Positions 50,460 through 58,781 of a DNA stretch of 64,000 nucleotides are shown here, piece after piece; the first letter of the stretch is position 1, and the number at the start of each line of letters is the position of its first letter. The position numbers and the translations under genes are program-made. Source of the DNA: Candidatus Nitrosopumilus sp. (GTDB taxonomy: Archaea; Thermoproteota; Nitrososphaeria; Nitrososphaerales; Nitrosopumilaceae); contig JAOTVS010000001.1 of NCBI GenBank assembly GCA_029863275.1, positions 45,736-109,735 on the forward strand, written 5' to 3'. The notes under the pieces were generated by a model. The model saw only the letters and a program-made list of their open reading frames with translations. It was not told where the DNA came from and made no database searches.

Positions 50460-51567
50460 AAAGTCAGAAATCAAAGCAAAGAAAATAAGCAAAAAGGCTT
50501 TAGAAAAACAAAAAAATATTCTTGAAATGTTAAAGAGTCATGGAGCTAAAATTTATGAAGATCTAGATAATGGCCAATTTCCAAAATTCTCAATTCCTAG
50601 TAGATCAGTTAGCAATATTGTTTATGATAAAAAACTCCGCCAATACATTCTAGGAAATTCATCAGCTATTAGAAGCTCAAAAAATACTTCTCAATTAAGA
50701 TCCTTTACACAATTAATGTGGTTGGCATTTTTTGCAAATAGACTAACAAATGAAAAAAAATCATCTACGTTAAGAGATATTTATTATTCTTCTCAGGCTT
50801 TTGAAATTGATTTTGAGGATCAGAGTGAATCTGATAACATTATAGTTGATTTAGAAGCCGTAACTTCAAGACCTAGAGAAGATTTTCATATATTTCCTGA
50901 GGAACGAAGTTCCATTTTTGGTGATTTGACAATAGAGTACACTATCCCAGGATATGAAGGAAAATCCATGAATTTGTCCAATCATCCTGATGGATATGCA
51001 ATAGGTCCTAGTTTGACTACCTGTGAATTAGTCGATACATCTGCTGAGATTGTAATTGCAATCGAAAAAGGTGGACTATTTACAAGATTTGTAGAAGAAC
51101 AAGTTGATAAAAAATTTAAATCAATTATTATTAATACTGGAGGACAAGCTCCGCGTTCAACCAGAACTCTTTTAAAAAGATTACATGATGAAATGAATTT
51201 ACCTGTTATTATCCTGACTGATGGTGATGTGTATGGAGAACATATTGCCATGGTAATAAAATCTGGATCTGCCAATGCTGCACATCTTAGAGAATTAACA
51301 GTTCCTGACGCTAAATGGGTTGGAGTTTGGGCTACCGATATTGAAAAATATAAACTTCCAACTATACCAATGACTGAATCAGACATTAAACGATGTTATG
51401 ATTTACAAAAAGATCCTCGATATATAGATGGAATTTGGAAAAAAGAACTGGAAGTATTTTTACGACTTAAAAGAAAGGCAGAGCTCGAGGCATTCTCAAA
51501 GTATGGATTGACAAATATTACAGACAAATATCTGCCACAAAAATTAGAGTTGGCAAAAAGTCTCTAG
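50452..51567 (+). CDS. top6A: DNA topoisomerase VI subunit A (Spo11-like)
   Basis: The 371-residue protein has the winged-helix catalytic domain with the active Tyr in 'STLRDIYYSSQAF' (about 103-115) and the Toprim metal site with Glu in AIEKGGLF and Asp in LTDGDVYGEH. It cuts both DNA strands via a 5'-phosphotyrosine. It is last in the aIF2-beta to Top6A block and convergent with the Hsp20-like gene (stops overlap at CTAG). Confidence 0.97.
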   Translation: MSKKSEIKAKKISKKALEKQKNILEMLKSHGAKIYEDLDNGQFPKFSIPSRSVSNIVYDKKLRQYILGNSSAIRSSKNTSQLRSFTQLMWLAFFANRLTNEKKSSTLRDIYYSSQAFEIDFEDQSESDNIIVDLEAVTSRPREDFHIFPEERSSIFGDLTIEYTIPGYEGKSMNLSNHPDGYAIGPSLTTCELVDTSAEIVIAIEKGGLFTRFVEEQVDKKFKSIIINTGGQAPRSTRTLLKRLHDEMNLPVIILTDGDVYGEHIAMVIKSGSANAAHLRELTVPDAKWVGVWATDIEKYKLPTIPMTESDIKRCYDLQKDPRYIDGIWKKELEVFLRLKRKAELEAFSKYGLTNITDKYLPQKLELAKSL

Positions 51568-52112
51568 TCTTTTTTAATCCTTAGTGTTAAAACACCATTT
51601 CTATATTTGAAATCTAAGATTTGCATACCAGCTGACCCCTCGATAGGAATTTCCTTTGAAAAGTTTGCAGAACCTCGAATATACAAAACTCCATCAATTA
51701 ATCTCACCATTATCTTATCTTCAGGTCCTGGAACTTCAGATACGAAAACAAAATCTCCATCCCCTTTAATGAGATCGTATACCCAATTTTTTGCCTCTTG
51801 TTCTCTGGCTGAAAATGCAGGCTTTTGCTCTTTTGTCATTTTCTTAACTATCCGTACCCAATAAAACATGGTAAGTGCAGCAACTCCAATTAAAATAAAA
51901 CTCACAAATCCAGATCCTGACCTTTGAGTCATTACATAAATTATTCCAAGAAAAAGAATAATCATAATAGGAATTACAAAATTTAACGATTGTTCATTAG
52001 AATATGTTCCCTTGTAGCTTGCCAAACAGACAAATTCTGAGTTTGCCAAATATAAAGTATCTTTGGTTTTATATGATGAAGGATAATTAAGAATTAATCT
52101 GTAAAGTTCCAC
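51564..52112 (-). CDS. Membrane-tethered Hsp20-like protein
   Basis: Up to 182 residues (ATG 52112; in-frame TTGs further in would give a shorter start clear of the neighbour gene). Two spans (about 45-62 and 68-85) are followed by a linker and a ~75-residue C-terminal beta domain: VFVSEVPGPEDKIMVRLIDG, VLYIRGSANFSKEIP and NGVLTLRIKK, which follows the alpha-crystallin strand order. Membrane-bound small heat-shock-like proteins are rare. The first ~8 codons overlap the end of the giant secreted-protein gene. Confidence 0.65.
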   Translation of the reverse strand: MELYRLILNYPSSYKTKDTLYLANSEFVCLASYKGTYSNEQSLNFVIPIMIILFLGIIYVMTQRSGSGFVSFILIGVAALTMFYWVRIVKKMTKEQKPAFSAREQEAKNWVYDLIKGDGDFVFVSEVPGPEDKIMVRLIDGVLYIRGSANFSKEIPIEGSAGMQILDFKYRNGVLTLRIKKD

Positions 52113-55100
52113 CCGATATTATCTTAAGACCACTCCCAGATTCAACGGTGAGGTTGTTTCCTGAGGTGATAGTTAAGGTAATCCCGGATGGAATTTCTAC
52201 TTGCGAATTATTTGTGACTGTTACGTTTCCTGTAATAATTGCATCTGCGGTCAACTCACAACTAGAGGAAATTATCCAAACTCCTGAAATCGGAGGAGTA
52301 CAAGGATCTTTTGGGGTCAAAGATACAGTAAATGCAAGAGAATTCATTTGATCATCATTACCAAAGCCATTTTCATACTGTAAGGCATCAATCGTTATGG
52401 ATTCAGAAAAAAATTCCTCGTTTGTAAAAATCAAATTGATGTGTGCACCATAAGGAATATTGAAATCAGAAATTAATTTACCATCATAAATTGTTTCTTG
52501 GTGACTATATTTTTCTCCTCCAGACAAAACAGTCTCTACCATAACTTTTGTTCCATCCATTATGGTTGTTCCAGTAAGATCCTCCACATCAAAAGAAACA
52601 AGACTTGGCAGTTCTGGAATTTCCTCTGTTCTAGAGGTTCCATTTCCAGGATGAGGATAACCAAAAGGATAAGAAGTACCATTTACTTTTTTTCTAACGT
52701 CACCCCATTCAGATACTCCAAAAGTATCTCCTGCATCGCATGTTGTACTGTTATTGCTATCAACGCAGATCTTATGATTTCCATAAACACCATCCCAGGA
52801 AGCTTGGGTAACAATTCCTGAGTTTGATACAACTGTGTGTAAATCAGATAAAGTGGTGATAATTTCGGGGTTTCCAGGATTGAGAGCTTGATTGCTAAGA
52901 ATGGTGAAAAGATTGTCCATTGTTGTAATTCCTAGAATATCCCATACCAAAGATGCTGCTGCATATTCCTCATACGATCCTTTATGTGTGGATGTTCCAT
53001 TGGGATAAATGAAACCATTAATATTCCAAATTCCATTATCAATGTCTTTTCCACCACCCAAAGAATGGTGGAGTTTTGCAGGGAATTCGCTGTGCTTTGT
53101 GTCGGTGAGTTTTTCTTTAGATATTGCCGCTGACAAAAATGTTGCAAATCCTTCACTCCATGCACATGATGAATCAAGTTGTGCATATCCTGAATGACAA
53201 CCTGTAGGACCTGGTTCAACTGCAGAAAGGTCTGGGTGTGCGTTACGATTGGTGGCAATTCCGCTATTCTCTCCTCCTATCTTTGATTCATAAACTAAAT
53301 AATGCCCAAGTTCATGGAATACTGTATCAATTTTATATTCGGTATGTTTATCGTCTGCTAAAGTACTTCCACTTTTTCCGGTGTCAGTATGAGTAGGTCC
53401 ACGTAAATGGAGGGCCGGATCTCCATTGGGATTAAAATGACTGGCACTGGTGTTGGTATTTGCATCATTTGAAAACCCGATCACATCAAGAGGCAAACTA
53501 CTATCAAGTGTCAAAGCAGTTAAATGTTCATTAGTAAAATCGAGTCCAATCAAAAAATAATAATACGTTGCTGCTAAATGTGCTAATCTTGAGACTTGAG
53601 GAAGACCAGTAAGGGTTGGAGTTGATGGTTCCCCACTCACTCTTAACTCCGGATTCGTAGCATTTAACTCCAAAAATGCAATTCTAATACATGAGTTAAA
53701 ATCTTCAGTCTTGAATTTAACCGCAGTTCCTCTAACTGCATTATGTACCTCTAGGAGGCCGTTTGGGAAACCAGTAGAAGGCCCATCTTTTAACTCAGTC
53801 TCTAATGACACTGTATCTTTTTTTGTAGGTACATCAAAAGAGAAATCCCCAATTGTTCTATCACTGTCTTGCAAAACCGGTCCACCTGAATGGGTAAATG
53901 TCATTTTTACTCCCTTTAGGGGTAATTGCCCTACTTTATCCGTCGGTTTGGAATGACGGTCAGGAGTAGATACCACTATTCTACCCTTAATTTTATCTTC
54001 TTCTGGAATAATTTCGTTTTCAAGAATATTAGCCTCAAGATTTCCATTTAGAGTTCCCGTGTTGGTAAATTTACCACCTGGCTGAAACACCATTGCCCCA
54101 TTATTGGTAATGGTGTTTTGATTATTTAATTTCCCACCGGTATTTGGAACATTTCCAGAACTATTAATTAAACAGGTATTGTTTATAGTTCCACTTGTGT
54201 TGTCTATTTGCTTTTCATTTTCTACATAGTTATCGTTGGTGAATGTACCTGTGTTAGTTATCGTATCGCTATTGATAATTTTGCCATCATTTTGAAATAC
54301 TAAATTATTTGTTATTTTTCCTCCAGCAAAATTTGTAATAGTTGCATCTTCTTTGTTATCAACAGTACCATCATTATCAAACTTGTCATGATTATCAAGT
54401 GTCCCTTCGTTGTTTAGAGTACCCCCTACTTTATTGGTTACAGTTTTTGTATTGTCAATTATTCCTGTAGATGTATTGTTAAATATATTTTCATTTTCCA
54501 ACACTCCTGAATTGTTAACATTACCTATGTTTATCACGGTACCAGAATTATCAACTGTTCCTAAACCATCATTGTTTAGGTTACTAGATGCTTCATTGTT
54601 CAGTGTTCCTCCAGAATTAATTTTAAATGTACCAACGTTGTTGTTAATTACACCTGTACCAATCTTATTGTTTATTACAGCCGAATTATTTACAGATCCA
54701 AGATTGTTATTTAACGTACCAGCGTTGTCTATTATCCCACCTGCGGAATTATTGATGGTTCCCAACGAGCTGGTTCTAAGTTCTGCACCAAACCGATTAT
54801 CAAATACAGCAAATGCAGCACCAGTGTTAGCGAGAGTCCCTGATACGTCCATTACACCATTTGTTAATTGGTGAATGTCAGCTTGGTTAGTAAGGGTTCC
54901 AATCACATTTACCGTTGCTTGTTCGTTATGAAAGTGAGTATTTGCAGTTCCCAAATTATTGAAATTACCTCCGGTATTAATCGTCAGAATAGCACCGCCG
55001 ATGTTATCAAATAGACCAGAATTTTGATAAGTTCCACCATTGGCTACGGTGACAGTACCAAAATTAACAAGTCCATTTGTGGTTATTCCATCAAAAAATC

Positions 55101-55419
55101 CAGTATTTGTAATTGTGGAACTTATTGTTAGACTACCAGTAACTTGAATGAGTCCAGAGTTACTGACAGGACTAGAAATGGTAACGGCATTATTGACAAA
55201 TTTGGTATCAGCTGATCCGGGAACTCCAGGTATTTGATTTCCCACACCATCATCATGTCGCCAAATGGCTCCATCATTCCAATCTCCGTTTGCAACTGTG
55301 GAATAGGTTACTGGAACTCCCGCAAAGGCCGTGGAAAATGTTCCTAAAAACAAAAAGCTAATTATCAATGTAGATATCCAAAACACTTTCACTGAATAAC
55401 TGCCTATATTACAATACAT
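52087..55419 (-). CDS. Giant secreted protein: Asn-rich repeats, gluzincin-like protease domain, shared C-terminal module
   Basis: The 1110-residue protein has a signal peptide (about 10-33). Residues ~40-485 are a repetitive Asn/Gly/Thr array (units such as LNNEGTLDNHDKFDNDGTVD) that probably forms a beta-solenoid. A beta domain (~485-600) and a metalloprotease-like region follow. HELGH lies at about 702-706, with the third-ligand candidate Glu in CAWSEGFATF ~50 residues later, the gluzincin pattern. Two Ig-like stretches and a last ~60-residue module (SGVWIISSSCEL onward, ending SGGTLQINS) complete it. That module matches the end of the protein at 34619. It probably acts at the cell surface on protein or adheres to surfaces. 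Confidence 0.8.
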   Translation of the reverse strand: MYCNIGSYSVKVFWISTLIISFLFLGTFSTAFAGVPVTYSTVANGDWNDGAIWRHDDGVGNQIPGVPGSADTKFVNNAVTISSPVSNSGLIQVTGSLTISSTITNTGFFDGITTNGLVNFGTVTVANGGTYQNSGLFDNIGGAILTINTGGNFNNLGTANTHFHNEQATVNVIGTLTNQADIHQLTNGVMDVSGTLANTGAAFAVFDNRFGAELRTSSLGTINNSAGGIIDNAGTLNNNLGSVNNSAVINNKIGTGVINNNVGTFKINSGGTLNNEASSNLNNDGLGTVDNSGTVINIGNVNNSGVLENENIFNNTSTGIIDNTKTVTNKVGGTLNNEGTLDNHDKFDNDGTVDNKEDATITNFAGGKITNNLVFQNDGKIINSDTITNTGTFTNDNYVENEKQIDNTSGTINNTCLINSSGNVPNTGGKLNNQNTITNNGAMVFQPGGKFTNTGTLNGNLEANILENEIIPEEDKIKGRIVVSTPDRHSKPTDKVGQLPLKGVKMTFTHSGGPVLQDSDRTIGDFSFDVPTKKDTVSLETELKDGPSTGFPNGLLEVHNAVRGTAVKFKTEDFNSCIRIAFLELNATNPELRVSGEPSTPTLTGLPQVSRLAHLAATYYYFLIGLDFTNEHLTALTLDSSLPLDVIGFSNDANTNTSASHFNPNGDPALHLRGPTHTDTGKSGSTLADDKHTEYKIDTVFHELGHYLVYESKIGGENSGIATNRNAHPDLSAVEPGPTGCHSGYAQLDSSCAWSEGFATFLSAAISKEKLTDTKHSEFPAKLHHSLGGGKDIDNGIWNINGFIYPNGTSTHKGSYEEYAAASLVWDILGITTMDNLFTILSNQALNPGNPEIITTLSDLHTVVSNSGIVTQASWDGVYGNHKICVDSNNSTTCDAGDTFGVSEWGDVRKKVNGTSYPFGYPHPGNGTSRTEEIPELPSLVSFDVEDLTGTTIMDGTKVMVETVLSGGEKYSHQETIYDGKLISDFNIPYGAHINLIFTNEEFFSESITIDALQYENGFGNDDQMNSLAFTVSLTPKDPCTPPISGVWIISSSCELTADAIITGNVTVTNNSQVEIPSGITLTITSGNNLTVESGSGLKIISGGTLQINS

Positions 55420-55593
55420 AAAGATTCACAATTCTTTATCATTTATTGCAGATGTAGGATCGATAATTTTCAAAAGAAAATAAAATTCCAAGGGTCAACT
55501 AGCAAATCATCCTTGATTTTTGTGAATTTTAGGAAGTGGTAGGTGTGGACCTAACATAACCCGTTCACCAGTCATAATTGGTAAGATAATTAT

Positions 55594-55609
55594 TAATAAT
55601 ATATTATTA
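55594..55609. repeat. Perfect 16-nt A/T palindrome
   Basis: TAATAATATATTATTA lies in the 266-nt gap between the giant secreted-protein gene and the next gene. Being pure A/T it may be chance or a promoter element; nothing else is evident in the gap. Confidence 0.3.
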
Positions 55610-55685
55610 GAAATAAACATTAGACTCGAAATTAATTTGTGGGAAAAAATAAATGATTTTTTAGGATACAAAAACACCTTACCTT

Positions 55686-55964
55686 GTGAAACTCTCTTTT
55701 TTAGTAATTTTAGGAATAATTCTTGTAATTTTGGGCTTCTTTGGTTTTATAATTCCCGTTAATGATTCAGGATTGACTGTTTTGGAGGCTGATAAATTAT
55801 GCAAGGAAGTTAATGATTCTTTTTCCCCACAAGAAACAGAGAAAGCAAAGGTATGTGAATATACAAAATTTTTCAATTCAATTCACTTCCTTTTAGGAAT
55901 TGGTTTAGTTTTGATTTTTTGGAGTGGATATATGAAAAAATATCTAGGAGGAAAGAAACCCTAA
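55686..55964 (+). CDS. Small two-span membrane protein
   Basis: It starts at GTG 55686 and has 92 residues. Spans lie at about 4-24 and 67-84, and a ~40-residue outside loop carries two Cys (KLCKEV, KVCEYT) that could form a disulfide. The tail is basic (MKKYLGGKKP). No family name is recognised. Confidence 0.6.
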   Translation: MKLSFLVILGIILVILGFFGFIIPVNDSGLTVLEADKLCKEVNDSFSPQETEKAKVCEYTKFFNSIHFLLGIGLVLIFWSGYMKKYLGGKKP

Positions 55965-56083
55965 TTTTTTGGATAAATAGTGAAAATATTCAAAAATTTT
56001 CCTTTAGGAAATTCATTAGAGTCTTCAAAATAAAATCAAATTTCAAATTCAACTGAACCTAACCACTAATCTTTGAATTTTTA

Positions 56084-56335
56084 TTGTCAAGTTCCATTAC
56101 TGATTTATTGTCTGATGGAAAAAAAGCAGATACACTAACTACAAAAGAAATTATTCTAAAGGGAACATTCATTGCAATTATTGTAATTATTCCTTCTCTT
56201 CTTACATTCTTTGTGTTTTGGATAGTTTTAGATGATATTCTTCAGGCAGCTATTATTGGTGGGATAGTTCATTTCATTGCAATGGGTTTTTCTTTAAAAA
56301 TATCAAAAAAATTCTTTGCAAAGAAACGATCTTGA
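56084..56335 (+). CDS. Small two-span membrane protein
   Basis: It starts at TTG 56084 and has 83 residues. Two spans (about 27-47 and 53-72) are joined by a very short loop, with a basic tail (KISKKFFAKKRS). No family is recognised. The winged-helix gene follows closely on the same strand. Confidence 0.55.
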   Translation: MSSSITDLLSDGKKADTLTTKEIILKGTFIAIIVIIPSLLTFFVFWIVLDDILQAAIIGGIVHFIAMGFSLKISKKFFAKKRS

Positions 56336-56374
56336 AAACTATTCTTTATTTATTTGAAAATCGCATCAAAAGTC

Positions 56375-56728
56375 ATGAACACCACTCAAATTGAAGAGAA
56401 ATTAATTTCTGAAATTAAATTAAATTCTATACAAGCTAAAACATTTCTTTTGATTACCTGTTATGGAAAAATGAACAGTCAGTTAATTGCAGAAAAGCTA
56501 AAAATTCCTGAAGACCTTGCTTTAAAAACCGCAAAAGATCTTATGGGACTGGGCGCTTTTATCGATATCTCCAAAACCGAATTTGAGGCTATGCATCCAA
56601 GATTCACCGCAGTGAATATGTATCGACGAATGTGTGAAAAAGAAAATATTGAATTTAAACGAAATCAAATTGTTGATAGCATAGGTGTAATTCTTGAGAA
56701 ACCCTATGAAGATGCAAGAACTAAATAA
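56375..56728 (+). CDS. TrmB-like winged-helix regulator
   Basis: The start is taken as ATG 56375 (MNTTQIEEKLISEIKLNSI), because TTTATTTAT (56344-56352) sits 22-30 nt upstream; a TTG at 56354 is the alternative. The 117-residue protein has a winged helix: AKTFLLITCYGKMNSQLIAE, then KLKIPEDLALKTAKDLMGLG. Following this is a helix that could dimerise. TrmB-type domains regulate sugar or metabolic genes elsewhere; the target here is not known. Confidence 0.7.
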   Translation: MNTTQIEEKLISEIKLNSIQAKTFLLITCYGKMNSQLIAEKLKIPEDLALKTAKDLMGLGAFIDISKTEFEAMHPRFTAVNMYRRMCEKENIEFKRNQIVDSIGVILEKPYEDARTK

Positions 56729-56750
56729 TACTAAAGTTTGGTGAACAACA

Positions 56751-57149
56751 TTGAGTACAGATTCTGATTCTTGCAAGCATCAACCAGTTTACTTTGGAGT
56801 GACAAACATCAATGTAGATGAGAAAACCATTGGTTCAGTTGATGTCTGGAGATGTGCTATGTGCAAAAAGAAATTTTGTGAGGAAAAACAACTAGGAATT
56901 GAAGAAATTGCAGATTTGGTAGGAATGCCAAAAATAGATTCTGATGCAAAATGGGCAGTAAGTGTTTGCAAACTTCAACAAGGAAAATACAAATGGAAAC
57001 TAGTAAAGTTAAAAGAAAATGGAGATATCAAACACGAATGCCTAGATGAGAATGTTGTTTCTCTCAAAATTAAAGATTTCAAAATTGAAGATAATAATCA
57101 CTGGAGCTTTTTGATTGATGATAATGTCAACAAGGTAGTAGAAATTTAA
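56751..57149 (+). CDS. Cys-containing protein of unknown function
   Basis: It starts at TTG 56751 and has 132 residues. CKH (8-10), CAMCKKKFC (about 35-43) and a later Cys could bind zinc near the N-terminus; the rest is a beta-rich domain (KLVKLKENGDIKHECLDE). It lies 22 nt after the winged-helix gene and 8 nt before the next gene, so the three form one probable operon. Confidence 0.55.
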   Translation: MSTDSDSCKHQPVYFGVTNINVDEKTIGSVDVWRCAMCKKKFCEEKQLGIEEIADLVGMPKIDSDAKWAVSVCKLQQGKYKWKLVKLKENGDIKHECLDENVVSLKIKDFKIEDNNHWSFLIDDNVNKVVEI

Positions 57150-57157
57150 TTAAAAAA

Positions 57158-57442
57158 ATGGATCTTAAAGTAAGCATCAAAAATATTCATGGGAGCCAAA
57201 TGGCAGCCAAAATTACAGGAAATTTTTCAATTGATGATCATTCTTTTAGGTTCACTGCTATTGCCTTTGGTAGAATCGGGGGACAAAACATTGGAGCAAA
57301 AATTTCAAAAACCACTGAAAAGGAATTAGAATCATTTGGATACAATGTGGATGATGTGATAATGACGTTACAAAAAAATCTCTTGCAAGGTGATTTGACT
57401 CTTCCGGAAGGTTTGAAAAGAGAATCTTTTGTAGATGACTAA
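57158..57442 (+). CDS. 94-residue protein of unknown function
   Basis: The protein has an N-terminal beta sheet ([20 protein letters not shown]) and a C-terminal helix pair with [20 protein letters not shown]. No family is recognised. It is the last gene of the small operon starting at 56375, and its TAA overlaps the MTAP stop at the CTAA of 57439-57442. Confidence 0.55.
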   Translation: MDLKVSIKNIHGSQMAAKITGNFSIDDHSFRFTAIAFGRIGGQNIGAKISKTTEKELESFGYNVDDVIMTLQKNLLQGDLTLPEGLKRESFVDD

Positions 57443-58230
57443 AACTCAGCTTCATCCAAAGCTTTGGCACAAGAGCAACCTCGTGTTTTAGGAATCTCCT
57501 CAATCAAATCTGACAGAATTTTTTTTGTTCTCTCAACATTTTTTCCAAGTGTATCTAAAACTTCCTTTGCAGTAACAGCTTTTTCTGCCCATACATCATA
57601 ATCAGTTACAGTAGATATCGAAGCATAACACATTTGAGCCTCTCTTGCAAGCTGACATTCAGGGACCAAAGTCATTCCAATTATATCTGCATTCATTGTT
57701 CTGTAGAATTTTGATTCTGCCTTTGTAGAAAATCTTGGACCCTCAATGCATACATAAGTACAATCTTTATGGATTTTGTCCCCTTGCTTGTCTACTACTT
57801 TGGTAATTGATTCTTGTAATTCTGGACAGAATGGATCTGCAACTGAGATGTGAATCACTCTTCCTTCCTCAGAAAAAGAACCTGCTCTAGATTTGGTAAA
57901 ATCTACAAATTGATTTGGCAAAGCAAAATGACTGGGTTCAATTTTTTCTTTGAGACTTCCAACAGCTGAGGGTGCAATAATTCTTGAAATTCCTAATTCC
58001 TTAAATGCCCAAATGTTGGCCCTATAGTTTATCATGTGTGGAGGTATTGTGTGTTTTTTTCCATGTCGTGGTAAAAAAGCAATTTTTCTTCCTTTGAACA
58101 CTCCAACTGTAATTGAATCTGATGGTTTTCCATAAGGTGTATCAATGTTAATTTCTTGAGGATTTTCAAGTAAGCCTGAATCATAGATACCTGTCCCGCC
58201 AAAAATTCCAATCTCTACGTCTCGATCCAT
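57439..58230 (-). CDS. mtnP: S-methyl-5'-thioadenosine phosphorylase
   Basis: The 263-residue protein matches the MTAP/PNP family: [15 protein letters not shown] (7-21), the phosphate-binding [12 protein letters not shown], and '[20 protein letters not shown]' near the purine site. It cleaves methylthioadenosine to adenine and methylthioribose-1-phosphate. Its start overlaps the apt stop by 1 nt, so the adenine it makes is handed to the product of the same operon. Confidence 0.92.
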   Translation of the reverse strand: MDRDVEIGIFGGTGIYDSGLLENPQEINIDTPYGKPSDSITVGVFKGRKIAFLPRHGKKHTIPPHMINYRANIWAFKELGISRIIAPSAVGSLKEKIEPSHFALPNQFVDFTKSRAGSFSEEGRVIHISVADPFCPELQESITKVVDKQGDKIHKDCTYVCIEGPRFSTKAESKFYRTMNADIIGMTLVPECQLAREAQMCYASISTVTDYDVWAEKAVTAKEVLDTLGKNVERTKKILSDLIEEIPKTRGCSCAKALDEAEF

Positions 58231-58742
58231 TAGTATTTCACCAAGGATTTACAAAGATATTTACTAATTCCTTTCATTCCTCCTAACTCTGTTAATTCAA
58301 TAATAAAAGCAAATCCAGTAATTTTTCCACCTACTTTTTCAATTAATTTTGCAGAAGCCAATGCTGTTCCTCCTGTAGCTAGTAAATCATCGCAAATTAC
58401 AATTCTTTGACCTTCATCAATTGCATCCTTTTGAATTTCAAGGGTGTCTTTTCCATATTCAATTTTGTATGAGAGCTTTGTGGTTTTTCCAGGTAATTTC
58501 CCTGCTTTTCTTATCATAATCATTCCTTTGTTGTACCGAACTGCAAGAATACTTGCAAGCAAAAACCCCCTAGATTCGATTCCAGCAAATAGATCAACGT
58601 CTTTAGGGTGAAATATTTTGGAAAATTCATCAGCAATATATGATAACGAAGATGGATCCTTTAGGATAGGACTAAAGTCTCTAAACAGTATGCCCTTCTT
58701 TGGAAAATTTTGATATTCTGAAACTTTATCTTTAAGATTCAT
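58230..58742 (-). CDS. apt: Adenine phosphoribosyltransferase
   Basis: The 170-residue protein has the PRPP-binding motif [17 protein letters not shown] (about 115-131) and the adenine-site region '[20 protein letters not shown]' near the start. It converts adenine and PRPP to AMP. It forms a two-gene operon with mtnP and is first in transcription order. Confidence 0.93.
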   Translation of the reverse strand: MNLKDKVSEYQNFPKKGILFRDFSPILKDPSSLSYIADEFSKIFHPKDVDLFAGIESRGFLLASILAVRYNKGMIMIRKAGKLPGKTTKLSYKIEYGKDTLEIQKDAIDEGQRIVICDDLLATGGTALASAKLIEKVGGKITGFAFIIELTELGGMKGISKYLCKSLVKY

Positions 58743-58781
58743 AAATTAATTCAAAAATAGGTGAAATAAAATTGTTTGAAG

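Noticed and set aside
54410-54874. Plus-strand 154-codon frame inside the giant secreted-protein gene
   Set aside because: It is a shadow of the Asn-rich repeats on the other strand.
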